A DNA stretch of 38,856 nucleotides from Anaerofilum sp. An201 (GCF_002160015.1 NZ_NFJT01000027.1:1-38856); one strand, 5' to 3'. Positions 18,826-29,613 are shown, counted from the stretch's first letter. The notes: generated by a model not told the origin, from the sequence alone. A program made the numbers and translations.

Positions 18826-20058
18826 ATGAAACACTACGACAACGTATTCGACCTGCTGAAGGACCGCGGCCTGGTGGCGCAGGCCACCGATGAAGAGGCC
18901 ATCCGCGAGCTGCTGGGCAAAGAGAAGGTGACCTTCTACGTCGGCTTCGACCCCACCGCCGACAGCCTGCATGTGGGCCATTTCCTGCAGCTGATCGTCA
19001 TGCGTCATCTGCAGGAGTTCGGTCACCGTCCCATCGCTCTGCTGGGCGGCGGCACCACGATGGTGGGCGACCCCACCGGCAAGACCGATATGCGCAAGAT
19101 GCTGACCCAGGAAGAGATCCAGCACAACGCAGACCGCTTCAAGGAGCAGATGAGCAAGTTTGTGGATTTCAGCGACGGAAAGGCCCTGATGGTGAACAAC
19201 GGCGACTGGCTGCTGAATCTGAACTATCTGTCTTTCCTGCGCGAGATCGGCGTGCACTTCTCTGTGAATAAGATGCTGACGGCCGAATGCTTCAAGACCC
19301 GTCTGGAAAAGGGCCTGTCCTTCATCGAGTTCAACTACATGCTGATGCAAAGCTACGACTTCCTGAAGCTGGCGCGCGAGTACAACTGCAAGATGGAGTT
19401 CGGCGGCAACGATCAGTGGAGCAACATTATCGGCGGTGTGGAGCTGAACCGCCGCTGCGACAAGCGCGAAGTGTACGGCATGACCTTTACCCTACTGACC
19501 ACCCGCGAGGGCAAGAAAATGGGCAAGACCGAAAAGGGCGCTGTCTGGCTGGATCCCGAAAAGACCTCTCCCTACGAGTTCTTCCAGTACTGGCGCAACA
19601 TCGACGACGCCGAAGTGCAGAACTGCCTGCGCCTGCTGACCGACGTGGATCTGGACTACATCGACAGCATCGACACCACCAGCGGCAGCGCCATCAACGT
19701 TGCGAAAGAGAAGCTGGCCTACGAGCTGACCAGCCTGGTGCACAGCAAGGAGGAGGCCGACAAGGCCCTGAACACCGCCCGCGCTCTGTTCAGCGGCGCC
19801 GCCGACACCGAGCACATGCCCTCCACCACGCTGGAGGAAAGCCAGCTGACCGACGGCAAGATCGGCCTGCTGAGCCTGCTGGTGGCCACCGGTCTGGCTT
19901 CCAGCAACGGCGAGGCCCGCCGTCTGGTGCTGCCCGGCAGTGTGTCTGTAAACGGGGAGAAGGTCACCGATCCCACCTTCGCAGTCACCGCCGAGATGCT
20001 GAAGAAAGGCGTTGTGCTGAAAAAAGGCAAGAAGGTCTACCACAAAGCAACTCTGTAA
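18826..20058 (+). CDS. tyrS: Tyrosyl-tRNA synthetase
   Basis: Charges tRNA-Tyr with tyrosine. The 410-residue class Ic enzyme has the HIGH-type motif HVGH at 49-52, the KMSKS-type loop KMGKT at 231-235, the tyrosine pocket motif [12 protein letters not shown], and a C-terminal S4-like RNA-binding domain from about residue 345. The ATG follows AAGGAGGAA by 8-9 nt. It is controlled by the T-box leader just upstream and stands alone. Confidence 0.98.
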   Translation: MKHYDNVFDLLKDRGLVAQATDEEAIRELLGKEKVTFYVGFDPTADSLHVGHFLQLIVMRHLQEFGHRPIALLGGGTTMVGDPTGKTDMRKMLTQEEIQHNADRFKEQMSKFVDFSDGKALMVNNGDWLLNLNYLSFLREIGVHFSVNKMLTAECFKTRLEKGLSFIEFNYMLMQSYDFLKLAREYNCKMEFGGNDQWSNIIGGVELNRRCDKREVYGMTFTLLTTREGKKMGKTEKGAVWLDPEKTSPYEFFQYWRNIDDAEVQNCLRLLTDVDLDYIDSIDTTSGSAINVAKEKLAYELTSLVHSKEEADKALNTARALFSGAADTEHMPSTTLEESQLTDGKIGLLSLLVATGLASSNGEARRLVLPGSVSVNGEKVTDPTFAVTAEMLKKGVVLKKGKKVYHKATL

Positions 20059-20070
20059 CAACAGCTGAGT

Positions 20071-20116
20071 CAAAAAACAACTCCCTCGCCGTCCGGACCG
20101 GAAGCGGGGGAGTTGT
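20071..20116 (-). terminator. Shared terminator between tyrS and the GNAT gene
   Basis: A 13-bp stem (20077-20089 with 20104-20116, one G-U pair). On the minus strand it is followed by a clean run of T's, ending the acetyltransferase transcript. On the plus strand the T-run is weaker (TCTGTTGTTT), but it may also end tyrS. Confidence 0.85.
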
Positions 20117-20148
20117 TCTGTTGTTTCTGCCTGTTTGCGGGAAAGCGG

Positions 20149-20634
20149 TCAGTCGAGCTGCTTGTGCATGACAACGGCCTCCGATTCTTTCCCGCCCCAC
20201 AGCAGACGGGTCGTTCCGGCAGGAGAAAATCCCTGCTTGCTCCAGAATCCCTTTGCGTTTTCGGGATATTCGCATACAACGTCGATCCGCACCCTGTGCG
20301 CGCCGTCTCTGCGCAGCTCCTGCTCGAGAAGAGCATAGCAAAGTACTCCTTTTCCGGTTCGCTGCAAGCGGGCATCCAGCATCATCAGCGACAGATACGC
20401 ACAGGCGCCCGCTTTCACATCGGCCAGCCCCACGATATCGCCTTCGGGCAAATCGACGAAAAGGAAACTGGAAAACCTCGCGCGCTCCATTTCTTCCATT
20501 TCATTCCGAACGAAGGATTCATCCACGCGGCATCGTCCCAGATGATGCTGCAGAAAAAGCGGGTTGGAATTGTAGATCTCTGTGATTCGGGCGGCATCCT
20601 GCAGGCTTGCTCGTCGCAGCACGATGGTTTGCAT
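20149..20634 (-). CDS. GNAT family N-acetyltransferase
   Basis: A 161-residue acetyl-CoA-dependent acetyltransferase of unknown substrate. The N-terminus LRRASLQDAARITEIYN is a typical GNAT opening. The acetyl-CoA binding region is LMMLDARLQRTGKGVLCYALLE, whose RTGKG is a variant of the family Q/R-x-x-G-x-G/A loop. A later NAKGFWSKQGF matches the family motif B. The ATG is 6 nt after the upstream membrane-protein gene, with GGAGGAG inside that gene's end, so the pair is one transcript. Confidence 0.85.
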   Translation of the reverse strand: MQTIVLRRASLQDAARITEIYNSNPLFLQHHLGRCRVDESFVRNEMEEMERARFSSFLFVDLPEGDIVGLADVKAGACAYLSLMMLDARLQRTGKGVLCYALLEQELRRDGAHRVRIDVVCEYPENAKGFWSKQGFSPAGTTRLLWGGKESEAVVMHKQLD

Positions 20635-20640
20635 ATCGGT

Positions 20641-21327
20641 TCACTCCTCCGTAGATACATCGCATTGGGGGGCACGGCACATCACAGCGCAGGCAAACAG
20701 CAGCAGGGCAGGGCAGAGCAGCAGGGCGGAGTGTCCCCACAGCGTCACCCCCACATTGCCCAGCACCGCACCCAGCGCGAACAAACCAATGACGCCCGCA
20801 TATACTGCACAGGAGCGCAGGGACCTTCGCTGCCCGGTCACAAAAAAGACAAACAGATGTTCGGTTGCGGTGCGCAGGTTCCCAATACACATGGTGGTTG
20901 CAAGCGGATATCCGTGCAGCGCCCGGAAACTTTGCAGCTGGATCCCACAGGCGAGCGATACCAGACAGCTTGACAAAATGTTTCGGCTCTCACCCGGGAA
21001 AGCGGCCAGCACCAGAATCACTGCCTGCATCAGCAGGCACAGCTGGCGCCAATGCACCGCTGTGAGCTTTTTGCAGTTCCAGCGAACCACCAGGGAGACC
21101 AGGATCCCGGCGGTGAAGGCTGCGATGGGAAGCGCATAGTGCAGCGCTGCATGCCATTGGCGTTCGGCGAGGCGAACCGCCAGCAGAATGATGTTGCCTG
21201 TCTGCGCATTGGCAAACACGCCGTCGCGCAGCAGGTAGGTGTAGACATCCATATAACCGGCCGAAAGAATCACCGGAATGCCCACCAGGAAAGAATCAGA
21301 CATTTGTGTTGTGGTGCTTTTTTGCAT
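20641..21327 (-). CDS. YoaK family (DUF1275) membrane protein
   Basis: A 228-residue polytopic membrane protein of the DUF1275/YoaK family, function unknown. The family hallmark is present early: AGYMDVYTYLLRDGVFANAQ directly followed by TGN. About six hydrophobic segments follow. I start at the ATG at 21327, which has AAAGGAG about 10 nt upstream; an in-frame ATG at 21348 lies before that ribosome-binding site. A minus-strand promoter lies 42 nt upstream. The gene is divergent from the antiporter. Confidence 0.85.
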   Translation of the reverse strand: MQKSTTTQMSDSFLVGIPVILSAGYMDVYTYLLRDGVFANAQTGNIILLAVRLAERQWHAALHYALPIAAFTAGILVSLVVRWNCKKLTAVHWRQLCLLMQAVILVLAAFPGESRNILSSCLVSLACGIQLQSFRALHGYPLATTMCIGNLRTATEHLFVFFVTGQRRSLRSCAVYAGVIGLFALGAVLGNVGVTLWGHSALLLCPALLLFACAVMCRAPQCDVSTEE

Positions 21328-21368
21328 GCCATGGATTCTCCTTTGCAATGCAGAATTTGTACGTTTTC

Positions 21369-21397
21369 AGAATATCATGAAACGATTGTGCTGGCAA
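21369..21397 (-). promoter_or_regulatory. Promoter of the YoaK/GNAT pair
   Basis: On the minus strand, TTGCCA (21397-21392) and TATTCT (21374-21369) are 17 nt apart. Confidence 0.7.
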
Positions 21398-21476
21398 TCG
21401 GCAGAGTATACGGTTTTCCACTGGGAATCGACGGAAATTTTTGCTTTCGATACAGAATAAATTGCTGAGAAAATAC

Positions 21477-21504
21477 TTGCAAATGAAAGAAAAGCGAGTA
21501 TAAT
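21477..21504 (+). promoter_or_regulatory. Promoter of the CPA2 antiporter gene
   Basis: TTGCAA (21477-21482) and a perfect -10 TATAAT (21499-21504) are 16 nt apart, 53 nt before the antiporter start codon. Confidence 0.78.
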
Positions 21505-21557
21505 TTGGTAGGGTTCATCTGTGAACCAAATATGAATTTGAGGAGGAAACAGCTTTT

Positions 21558-22871
21558 ATGGAAGGATACAAGTTTCTGTTGGATCTCGGGCTGATTCTGC
21601 TTTCCACCAAACTGCTTTCGCTGCTGACCAAAAAATTCCAGCTGCCGCAGGTTGTGGGCGCTCTTCTTGCGGGCCTTCTGTTGGGACCCGCCATCCTGAA
21701 TGTGATCCAGGAAACCGCTTTTATTAAAGAAACTGCCGAGGTCGGCGTCATCGTGCTGATGTTCTGCGCCGGTATGGAAACCGATGTGCAGGAGATGAAA
21801 AAGTGCGGCAAAGCTGCCTTTATAATTGCTCTGATTGGCGTGATCGTACCTCTGCTGGGAGGCTTTGGCGTTGCGTATTTCTTCAACCGTCCGGGCGTCC
21901 TGGGCTCCGACGCTTCCGCCAGCGTCATGCTGCAGAATATCTTCATCGGTATCATCCTGACCGCTACCTCGGTGAGCATTACGGTGGAAACGCTGAAAGA
22001 ACTGGGCAAGCTGAAAACCCGGTCCGGCAACGCCATCCTGGGCGCCGCGATCATCGACGATATTCTGGGTATCATTGCCCTCACCATCGTCACCAGCATG
22101 ACCGACAGCTCTGTGAAGCTCGGCGTCGTTCTGCTGAAGATCGTTGCGTTCTTCATCTTCTCTGCGGTGGTGGGCTTCCTGTTCTATAAGTTCTACACCA
22201 AATGGGTGGTGCCCAACCAGAAGGGTCTGCACCGCCATGTTATCATCGCGTTTGTGTTCTGCCTGCTGATGGCCTATGTCTCCGAAGCCGTATTTGGTGT
22301 GGCCGACATCACCGGCGCCTTTATTGCCGGCCTGATCATCTCCTGCACCCAGCGCTCCCAGTATCTGGCTTCCAAGTTCGACGTTCTGTCCTATGCATAT
22401 CTTTCGCCCATCTTCTTCGCCAGCCTGGGTCTGCAGGTCACGCTGCCATCCATGAGCAGCAGCGTGATCCTGTTCTCTGTGGTTCTGGTGATCGTGGCCG
22501 TTCTGACCAAGGTGATCGGCTGCGGACTGGGCGCCAAGCTGTGCGGATACCAGAACTATCAATGTGCCCGCATCGGTGTTGGTATGATCTCCCGTGGTGA
22601 AGTTGCTCTGATCGTCGCGAGCAAAGGCGCCTCGCTTGGTTTGATGAGCTCCAACCTTCTGGGACCGGTCATCCTGGTGGTGATCGTGACCACTGTGATC
22701 ACCCCGATCCTGCTGAAGCTGGTCTTCAAATGGGGCCCCAGCCAGCCGATTCCCGCTGCCGAGGGCAATTTCTCCCGCAACTACGAAGAACTGGCGCAGT
22801 TCCGCGGCGGCATTCTGGACGAACGCTCCGAGAAGCCTATCCCGGATAAGCTGAAAGATCATCTGAAATAA
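21558..22871 (+). CDS. CPA2-type monovalent cation:proton antiporter
   Basis: A 437-residue polytopic membrane protein (about 12 predicted helices) of the CPA2 family, exchanging Na+ or K+ for protons. Family features are LPQVVGALLAGLLLGP in helix 2, the AEVGVIVLMFCAGMETD segment, and the ion-binding helix with IIDDILGIIALTI (two Asp). It lacks the C-terminal RCK/KTN nucleotide-binding domain of KefB/KefC, ending in a short charged tail. The ion specificity cannot be read from sequence alone. The ATG is 11 nt after GAGGAGG. It is monocistronic. Confidence 0.92.
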   Translation: MEGYKFLLDLGLILLSTKLLSLLTKKFQLPQVVGALLAGLLLGPAILNVIQETAFIKETAEVGVIVLMFCAGMETDVQEMKKCGKAAFIIALIGVIVPLLGGFGVAYFFNRPGVLGSDASASVMLQNIFIGIILTATSVSITVETLKELGKLKTRSGNAILGAAIIDDILGIIALTIVTSMTDSSVKLGVVLLKIVAFFIFSAVVGFLFYKFYTKWVVPNQKGLHRHVIIAFVFCLLMAYVSEAVFGVADITGAFIAGLIISCTQRSQYLASKFDVLSYAYLSPIFFASLGLQVTLPSMSSSVILFSVVLVIVAVLTKVIGCGLGAKLCGYQNYQCARIGVGMISRGEVALIVASKGASLGLMSSNLLGPVILVVIVTTVITPILLKLVFKWGPSQPIPAAEGNFSRNYEELAQFRGGILDERSEKPIPDKLKDHLK

Positions 22872-22905
22872 ACGCCGCGCTCTTCGTTCATAGAAACAGC
22901 ACACA

Positions 22906-22944
22906 TCCCCCTTGCACAGGCTTCTGTGCAGGGGGATATTTTTG
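22906..22944 (+). terminator. Intrinsic terminator after the antiporter
   Basis: A 14-bp stem with one bulged T (22906-22920 with 22925-22938), loop GCTT, then a T-run at 22940-22944. Confidence 0.92.
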
Positions 22945-22950
22945 TCTGCT

Positions 22951-22980
22951 TGATGAAATACCGTCAATTGTGGTATCATA
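22951..22980 (+). promoter_or_regulatory. Promoter of radA
   Basis: TTGATG (22951-22956) and TATCAT (22975-22980) are 18 nt apart, 40 nt before the radA start codon. Confidence 0.65.
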
Positions 22981-23020
22981 CTTTCATATACGAATGTGTT
23001 CAGTTCAAAGGAGACCGCCT

Positions 23021-24412
23021 ATGGCAAAGGAAAAAACAAAAACTATTTTCGTGTGTTCCAATTGCGGTGAGACCAGCCCGCGCTGGCTGGGCCGGTGTCC
23101 CAGCTGCGGCGAGTGGAACACGATGACAGAGGACGTGGTGGTGACTGCTCCGGCTGCAAAAGGCTCGGCAAGGAGGGCAGGGGAGCCGCGCCAGCCCGGA
23201 TACTCCATTGAGGCAAAGCGGCTCAGCCAGATTGCTACCACCGAAGAGCGCAGCCGCATCGTGACCCATATCGGCGAGCTGGACCGCGTATTGGGCGGCG
23301 GCATCGTGGTGGGCTCTGTGGTGCTGTTGGGCGGCGAGCCGGGCGCCGGCAAATCGACCCTTCTTCTGCAGCTGTGCGGCGCGATCTCGCAACAGCTGGA
23401 GGTTTTGTATATCACCGGCGAGGAATCGGTGCGCCAGATCAAGCTGCGTGCCGTTCGTCTGGGCGTTCGGGAGGAGAACATCCTGCTGGCCGCCGAGACG
23501 GACATTCTGGCCATCTGCGACCTCATTGAGCAGACGCGCCCCAGCCTGGTGGTGATCGATTCGATCCAAACCATGCATTGCAGCGAGGTGAACTCTTCGG
23601 CCGGCAGCGTTTCGCAGGTGAAGGAATGCGCGGCCCGTCTGCTGAGCGTTGCCAAAAGCTGTGAAATTCCCACCTTCATCGTGGGACACGTGAATAAGGA
23701 CGGCGCGATCGCAGGCCCGAAGGTGATGGAGCACATCGTGGACACCGTGCTGTATTTTGAAGGGGACAAAACACTGCCATACCGCGTGCTGCGCGCGGCC
23801 AAAAACCGCTACGGTTCCACCAATGAGATCGGCATGTTCGACATGGCCGCCGATGGACTGCGGGAGATCGAAAACCCGTCTCAGCTGCTGCTGGAAGGCC
23901 GTCCGCTCGGCGTGAGCGGCAACTGCGTAGCCTGTACGATGGAGGGCACACGGCCGATCCTGTCCGAGGTCCAGGCGCTGGTGACCAAGAGCGGTTTCGG
24001 AACACCGCGGCGCACCGCTTCGGGCTTCGACTTCAATCGGCTGAATCTGCTGCTGGCTGTGCTGGAAAAACGGGCAGGGTACTTTCTTGGAAACCTGGAC
24101 GTGTATCTGAACATTGTGGGCGGCCTGCAGCTGGACGAGACAGCCTGCGACCTGGCCGCGTGCCTGGCAGTTGTGTCGTCGATGCTGGACAAACCACTGG
24201 GCGACACCACGGTGGCCATCGGAGAAGTTGGCCTTGGCGGCGAAGTGCGCAGCGTGTCCAACCTGGAAACCCGGCTGCGCGAGGCGCAGCGCATCGGGTT
24301 CACCAAAGCGATCGTGCCCAAACACGGCCTTGCACAGCTGGACCCGAAAGACTTTGCCGGCATGCAGCTGGTTGGCGTGAGCTATCTGCGGCAAGCCATC
24401 CAGGCCATTTGA
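23021..24412 (+). CDS. radA: DNA repair protein RadA (Sms)
   Basis: A 463-residue RecA-like DnaB-type helicase that promotes branch migration in recombination. It has an N-terminal C4 zinc finger (CSNCGETSPRWLGRCPSCG), Walker A GGEPGAGKSTLL, the RadA-specific KNRYGS motif, and a C-terminal Lon-protease-like domain (about 290-463). The upstream in-frame start at 22970 is rejected: AAAGGAGA sits just before ATG 23021, and the zinc finger starts at the expected distance. Confidence 0.97.
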   Translation: MAKEKTKTIFVCSNCGETSPRWLGRCPSCGEWNTMTEDVVVTAPAAKGSARRAGEPRQPGYSIEAKRLSQIATTEERSRIVTHIGELDRVLGGGIVVGSVVLLGGEPGAGKSTLLLQLCGAISQQLEVLYITGEESVRQIKLRAVRLGVREENILLAAETDILAICDLIEQTRPSLVVIDSIQTMHCSEVNSSAGSVSQVKECAARLLSVAKSCEIPTFIVGHVNKDGAIAGPKVMEHIVDTVLYFEGDKTLPYRVLRAAKNRYGSTNEIGMFDMAADGLREIENPSQLLLEGRPLGVSGNCVACTMEGTRPILSEVQALVTKSGFGTPRRTASGFDFNRLNLLLAVLEKRAGYFLGNLDVYLNIVGGLQLDETACDLAACLAVVSSMLDKPLGDTTVAIGEVGLGGEVRSVSNLETRLREAQRIGFTKAIVPKHGLAQLDPKDFAGMQLVGVSYLRQAIQAI

Positions 24413-24477
24413 ATTTGTCTGCACAGCCGGACAGACAGCGGAACGTGCAGAGGAGAGTTCCGAAAAAAGAACGCTGT

Positions 24478-24507
24478 AATTTCGCTAAATAAAAATTTAG
24501 CGAAATT
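24478..24507 (+). repeat. Perfect AT-rich inverted repeat upstream of the recombinase gene
   Basis: The 13-nt arms AATTTCGCTAAAT (24478-24490) and its exact reverse complement (24495-24507) flank AAAA. There is no following T-run (the next bases are TAGGGGAG), so it is not a classical terminator for radA. It lies in the 181-nt gap between radA and the recombinase gene and is much richer in A+T than its surroundings. Operator or regulatory hairpin are both possible. Confidence 0.85.
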
Positions 24508-24593
24508 TAGGGGAGAAAAAAACGCCGTTCCGCCCGCAAACGGCCTCATCCGGCCGGGTCTGTGCGGAATGGCCTGTCACATAGGATCTGCAT

Positions 24594-25712
24594 ATGAGCA
24601 CTTATATTAATCCATCCAAACCGACCATCCACGGCGATTACAAAGATGTACCCGCCGACGTCACCGAGTTTCTGTATTACAGCGAAACCATCCGCGGGCT
24701 TTCGCCGCGCACGGTCAATGCTTATTATATCGATCTGCGGACATTCCTGCGGTATCTGGTTCAGCATCGCGGACTGGCGGAACCGGACGCCGAGTTGGAA
24801 TCCATCGACGTATCCAAGCTCGACCGGCAGTTCATCGCGTCCATCACAAAGGAAGAAATCTATGAATTCCTGTATTATGTAACACGGCAGCGTTCAAACT
24901 CCAGCGCAACGCGCGCCCGCAAGCTGAGCAGCCTGAAAGGGTTTTTCCGATATATGACAGTGAAGAGCAACAAGCTGGAACACAATCCCACCGATGACAT
25001 CGAAACGCCGGTGCAGAAAAAGCGGCTGCCCAAGTATCTGTCTTTGGAAGAAAGCCTGACTTTGTTAAAAAATCTACAATCAGACTGGCAGGAACGAGAC
25101 TACTGCATCCTGACGTTGTTTTTGAACTGCGGTATGCGTCTGTCGGAACTGGTGGGAATGAATCTGAACGATATCAACACCGAGACCATCCGCATCATCG
25201 GCAAAGGCAACAAAGAACGCCTGGTCTATCTCAACCAGGCGTGTATCCTTGCACTGCGGCAATATTGCGATTCCCGCGCCGCTCTTCCGAATTTGCAGGA
25301 CAAGAGTGCTTTGTTTGTGTCGCGCAAGACCGGCCGGCGCATCTCCGCACGCCGGGTGCAGCAGATTGTGGACAGCGCGCTGCGACAGGCGGGCCTCAGC
25401 GGCAAAGGCTATTCCACACACAAGCTGCGGCACACGGCTGCCACGCTGATGTACCGTTTTGGCAATGTGGATATGCTGGCACTGAAAGAGATCCTGGGAC
25501 ACGAGCACGTGAGCACCACCGAGATCTACACCCATATCTCCACCAGCCAGCTGCGGGAAGCAGCCAGCGCATCGCCGCTGGCCAGCGTGAAGCCCAGCAC
25601 GCCTCCTCCCTCCCCTGCCCCCGCCGCGGTTTCTGCGGAGCAGGCGGAAAGCGAGGCACAGCCGGGCGAACCGTCTGCCGAAAATGAGGAGGATACTCAG
25701 GAAGCAGACTGA
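24594..25712 (+). CDS. Xer-family tyrosine recombinase
   Basis: Site-specific recombinase, probably the chromosome-dimer resolving XerC/XerD type rather than a phage integrase, since no mobile genes are nearby. All catalytic residues are visible: Arg182, Lys204, His276, Arg279, His303 and the nucleophile Tyr312. The N-terminal SAM-like core-binding domain covers about residues 25-120. At 372 residues it is longer than usual (about 295-330): there is an N-terminal lead of about 20 residues and a Pro/Ala/Glu-rich tail from about 323 to the end. Only a weak ribosome-binding site (TAGGAT) precedes the ATG. Its end overlaps the convergent spoIIM by 16 nt. Confidence 0.92.
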   Translation: MSTYINPSKPTIHGDYKDVPADVTEFLYYSETIRGLSPRTVNAYYIDLRTFLRYLVQHRGLAEPDAELESIDVSKLDRQFIASITKEEIYEFLYYVTRQRSNSSATRARKLSSLKGFFRYMTVKSNKLEHNPTDDIETPVQKKRLPKYLSLEESLTLLKNLQSDWQERDYCILTLFLNCGMRLSELVGMNLNDINTETIRIIGKGNKERLVYLNQACILALRQYCDSRAALPNLQDKSALFVSRKTGRRISARRVQQIVDSALRQAGLSGKGYSTHKLRHTAATLMYRFGNVDMLALKEILGHEHVSTTEIYTHISTSQLREAASASPLASVKPSTPPPSPAPAAVSAEQAESEAQPGEPSAENEEDTQEAD

Positions 25713-26365
25713 AACACCGGGCCGAACAGAGCCGACAAACCCGCCTGTATCACACTGCAAGCCAGCGCCAGCAGTGCCGCGATCAGAAACAGCTGCACAA
25801 CACGGCGCACCTGTACCCTTTCGCTGGGCTTCGGGCTGCCGGAAAGCACCTGGATCAGGGCCAGACTGTTCCGCACCGAACACTGTGCCAGCAGGATAGT
25901 CAGCAGGGATATTCCTGCGCCCGGCAGCCAAAAGATCAGCAGATTCAGCAGCACGCCCTGGTTGCCGCAGTTGAGGTACAGCCACCCGGTGAGCATACCG
26001 CTGCAGATCCCGCGCAGCATCGGAACCAGCGCCGCCACCGGAGCCCCCAGCGCGGAGAACGCACAAAACAGCAGAACCGCCAGCAAAAACAGGGAGGACA
26101 GAAAATCCATCCGCCAGATCTGCCCCGCCGAACCCTGCAGGTGCTGCTGGACAAACTGCAGGGCAAACAACCCGGCAAATCCCCCGTCTTTCTGGGCCGG
26201 AAGCATATAGGCCCCCAGGACCAGGCCCAGAAGGTAGCTTCCGGCACAGACTGCCAGAATGATGTGTGAAGATCTTGCATGCGAAATTCTGCCGCCCGCA
26301 GAAGGCCCGGATTGCCGTGGTTTGTGAAGATGCAGCGGGCGTTTGGCGTGTCCGATTCGTACCAT
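25697..26365 (-). CDS. spoIIM: Stage II sporulation protein M
   Basis: A 222-residue membrane protein that I read as SpoIIM, part of the DMP (SpoIID-SpoIIM-SpoIIP) machine driving septal thinning and forespore engulfment. It has a basic N-terminus and about five hydrophobic segments, the first starting at SSHIILAVCAGSYLLGLVLG, matching SpoIIM topology. In Bacillus, spoIIM is also near xerD. I start at the ATG at 26365, which follows AGGGAGGA closely; an earlier in-frame start at 26401 lacks a ribosome-binding site. The sequence match is by pattern and context, so another five-helix membrane family is possible. Confidence 0.72.
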   Translation of the reverse strand: MVRIGHAKRPLHLHKPRQSGPSAGGRISHARSSHIILAVCAGSYLLGLVLGAYMLPAQKDGGFAGLFALQFVQQHLQGSAGQIWRMDFLSSLFLLAVLLFCAFSALGAPVAALVPMLRGICSGMLTGWLYLNCGNQGVLLNLLIFWLPGAGISLLTILLAQCSVRNSLALIQVLSGSPKPSERVQVRRVVQLFLIAALLALACSVIQAGLSALFGPVFQSAS

Positions 26366-26401
26366 TTTGTTTTCCTCCCTGGTGGTTTGATTTTTCGGCA
26401 A

Positions 26402-26827
26402 TCAGTGCGGCATCCGACGTTTGCTGCTTCCTCCAAGCGCACTGCCCAAAGCCCCGGCGCAGCAAAGCGCCAGCATACGGATGGCGGAATGCAGCGTAAA
26501 GGTCTGCTGGCCGGCGATGAGCCCGGCAATGCACAGAACTGTACAGAGCAACGCCCCGATCGCAATGCCATATCCCAGAGCTTTCTTCTTGCTGCAGCGA
26601 GCAAACACAGCGGCCCCCACAGAGGTTCCCAGCGCCGCGGCAACCAGTCCCAGCGGTGCGGCGGCCCGGTTGGGAAGTTCCATTGCCAAAATCATCTTTG
26701 CCGCCGCGCATAGCAGCAATCCGCTCACGCACAGCAGCGCAGCAGCCGTCAGGACCACCGCCAGAACCGGAGACGGGCCACTTTGCGCAGACCGTTTGCG
26801 GGACGCCGGTCCCCTTTTCTTTTCCAT
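26402..26827 (-). CDS. TIGR04086 (YrzE-like) membrane protein
   Basis: A 141-residue membrane protein with a basic N-terminus and four hydrophobic segments separated by short loops (RCSKKKALGYGIAIGALL in the middle). Size, topology and position next to yajC and tgt match the TIGR04086 family (YrzE in Bacillus), whose function is unknown. The only ribosome-binding sequence is the GGGGGTG at the end of the hairpin that terminates yajC, 7 nt before the ATG. It is followed 36 nt later by spoIIM. Confidence 0.75.
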   Translation of the reverse strand: MEKKRGPASRKRSAQSGPSPVLAVVLTAAALLCVSGLLLCAAAKMILAMELPNRAAAPLGLVAAALGTSVGAAVFARCSKKKALGYGIAIGALLCTVLCIAGLIAGQQTFTLHSAIRMLALCCAGALGSALGGSSKRRMPH

Positions 26828-26830
26828 AAC

Positions 26831-26875
26831 AAAACACCCCCTGCATACTTGCTATCACACAGTATGCAGGGGGTG
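26831..26875 (-). terminator. Terminator after yajC, overlapping the next gene's ribosome-binding site
   Basis: A perfect 15-bp stem (26835-26849 with 26861-26875) with an 11-nt loop; on the minus strand it is followed by TTTTGTT. It fits an intrinsic terminator for yajC. Its downstream arm also carries the GGGGGTG that would serve the ATG at 26827. Confidence 0.88.
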
Positions 26876-26896
26876 CGCTGTTTCAGAACCAGGGGT

Positions 26897-27265
26897 TTAT
26901 TTGTCGGCTTTCTTGTCCGCTTTTTTGGCGTCGGTCTTTTCCGCTTCCATATTCAGCTTTTCCACACTGCCGATGGCGCTGCGGCGGAAACGAATCTTCA
27001 CGCGGTCGCTGCCGGTTTCCAGCACAAAGGTGTCCTCTTTGATCGCAACCACACGGCCGATCACGCCGCCGATGGTGGTCACCTCATCGCCGATCTCGAT
27101 CGAGTTGCGCATCTCGGCGTCTTTTTTCTGCTGCTTCTTCTGCGGGCGATACAGCACAAAGTACATCATCGCGATCAGAATGACCATCGGCAGGACCAGG
27201 CCAATCATGCTGGCGCCCATGTCGGTGGTGGTCGATGCTGCGGTATCCAGGAACATCAAATTCAT
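26897..27265 (-). CDS. yajC: Preprotein translocase subunit YajC
   Basis: A small accessory subunit of the Sec translocase. The 122-residue protein has one N-terminal membrane helix (about residues 21-40) ending in YFVLYRPQKKQQKK, the family signature, then the soluble domain IEIGDEVTTIGGVIGRV. A Lys/Ala/Asp-rich tail ends it. The ATG follows TAAGGAGG, and it has its own consensus promoter downstream of tgt. Confidence 0.97.
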   Translation of the reverse strand: MNLMFLDTAASTTTDMGASMIGLVLPMVILIAMMYFVLYRPQKKQQKKDAEMRNSIEIGDEVTTIGGVIGRVVAIKEDTFVLETGSDRVKIRFRRSAIGSVEKLNMEAEKTDAKKADKKADK

Positions 27266-27297
27266 TTCGTTACAACCTCCTTATGGTTACGATGGAT

Positions 27298-27326
27298 ATT
27301 ATATCGAAAAACAGCACAACTTTCAA
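27298..27326 (-). promoter_or_regulatory. Promoter of yajC
   Basis: On the minus strand, TTGAAA (27326-27321) and a perfect -10 TATAAT (27303-27298) are 17 nt apart, in the 93-nt gap between tgt and yajC. Confidence 0.85.
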
Positions 27327-27358
27327 GTGAATTTCGGAATTTTGAAAACACCGGCCGG

Positions 27359-29553
<2,195 letters not shown>

Positions 29554-29575
29554 GGACAGTTTTTCCCTTCTTCCA

Positions 29576-29605
29576 TTGACAACCGACAGCAGGCAATGGT
29601 ATAGT
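29576..29605 (+). promoter_or_regulatory. Promoter of the lysine-riboswitch asd-dapA operon
   Basis: TTGACA (29576-29581) and TATAGT (29600-29605) are 18 nt apart. Transcription would start near 29612, just before the riboswitch P1 stem. The promoter lies in the 5' leader of divergent queA. Confidence 0.85.
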
Positions 29606-29613
29606 ATAAAAAA

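Noticed and set aside
21375-22979. 534-codon open frame on the minus strand across the antiporter
   Set aside because: Shadow of the antiporter; its translation is His/Gln/Asp-rich and would run through the antiporter promoter and terminator.
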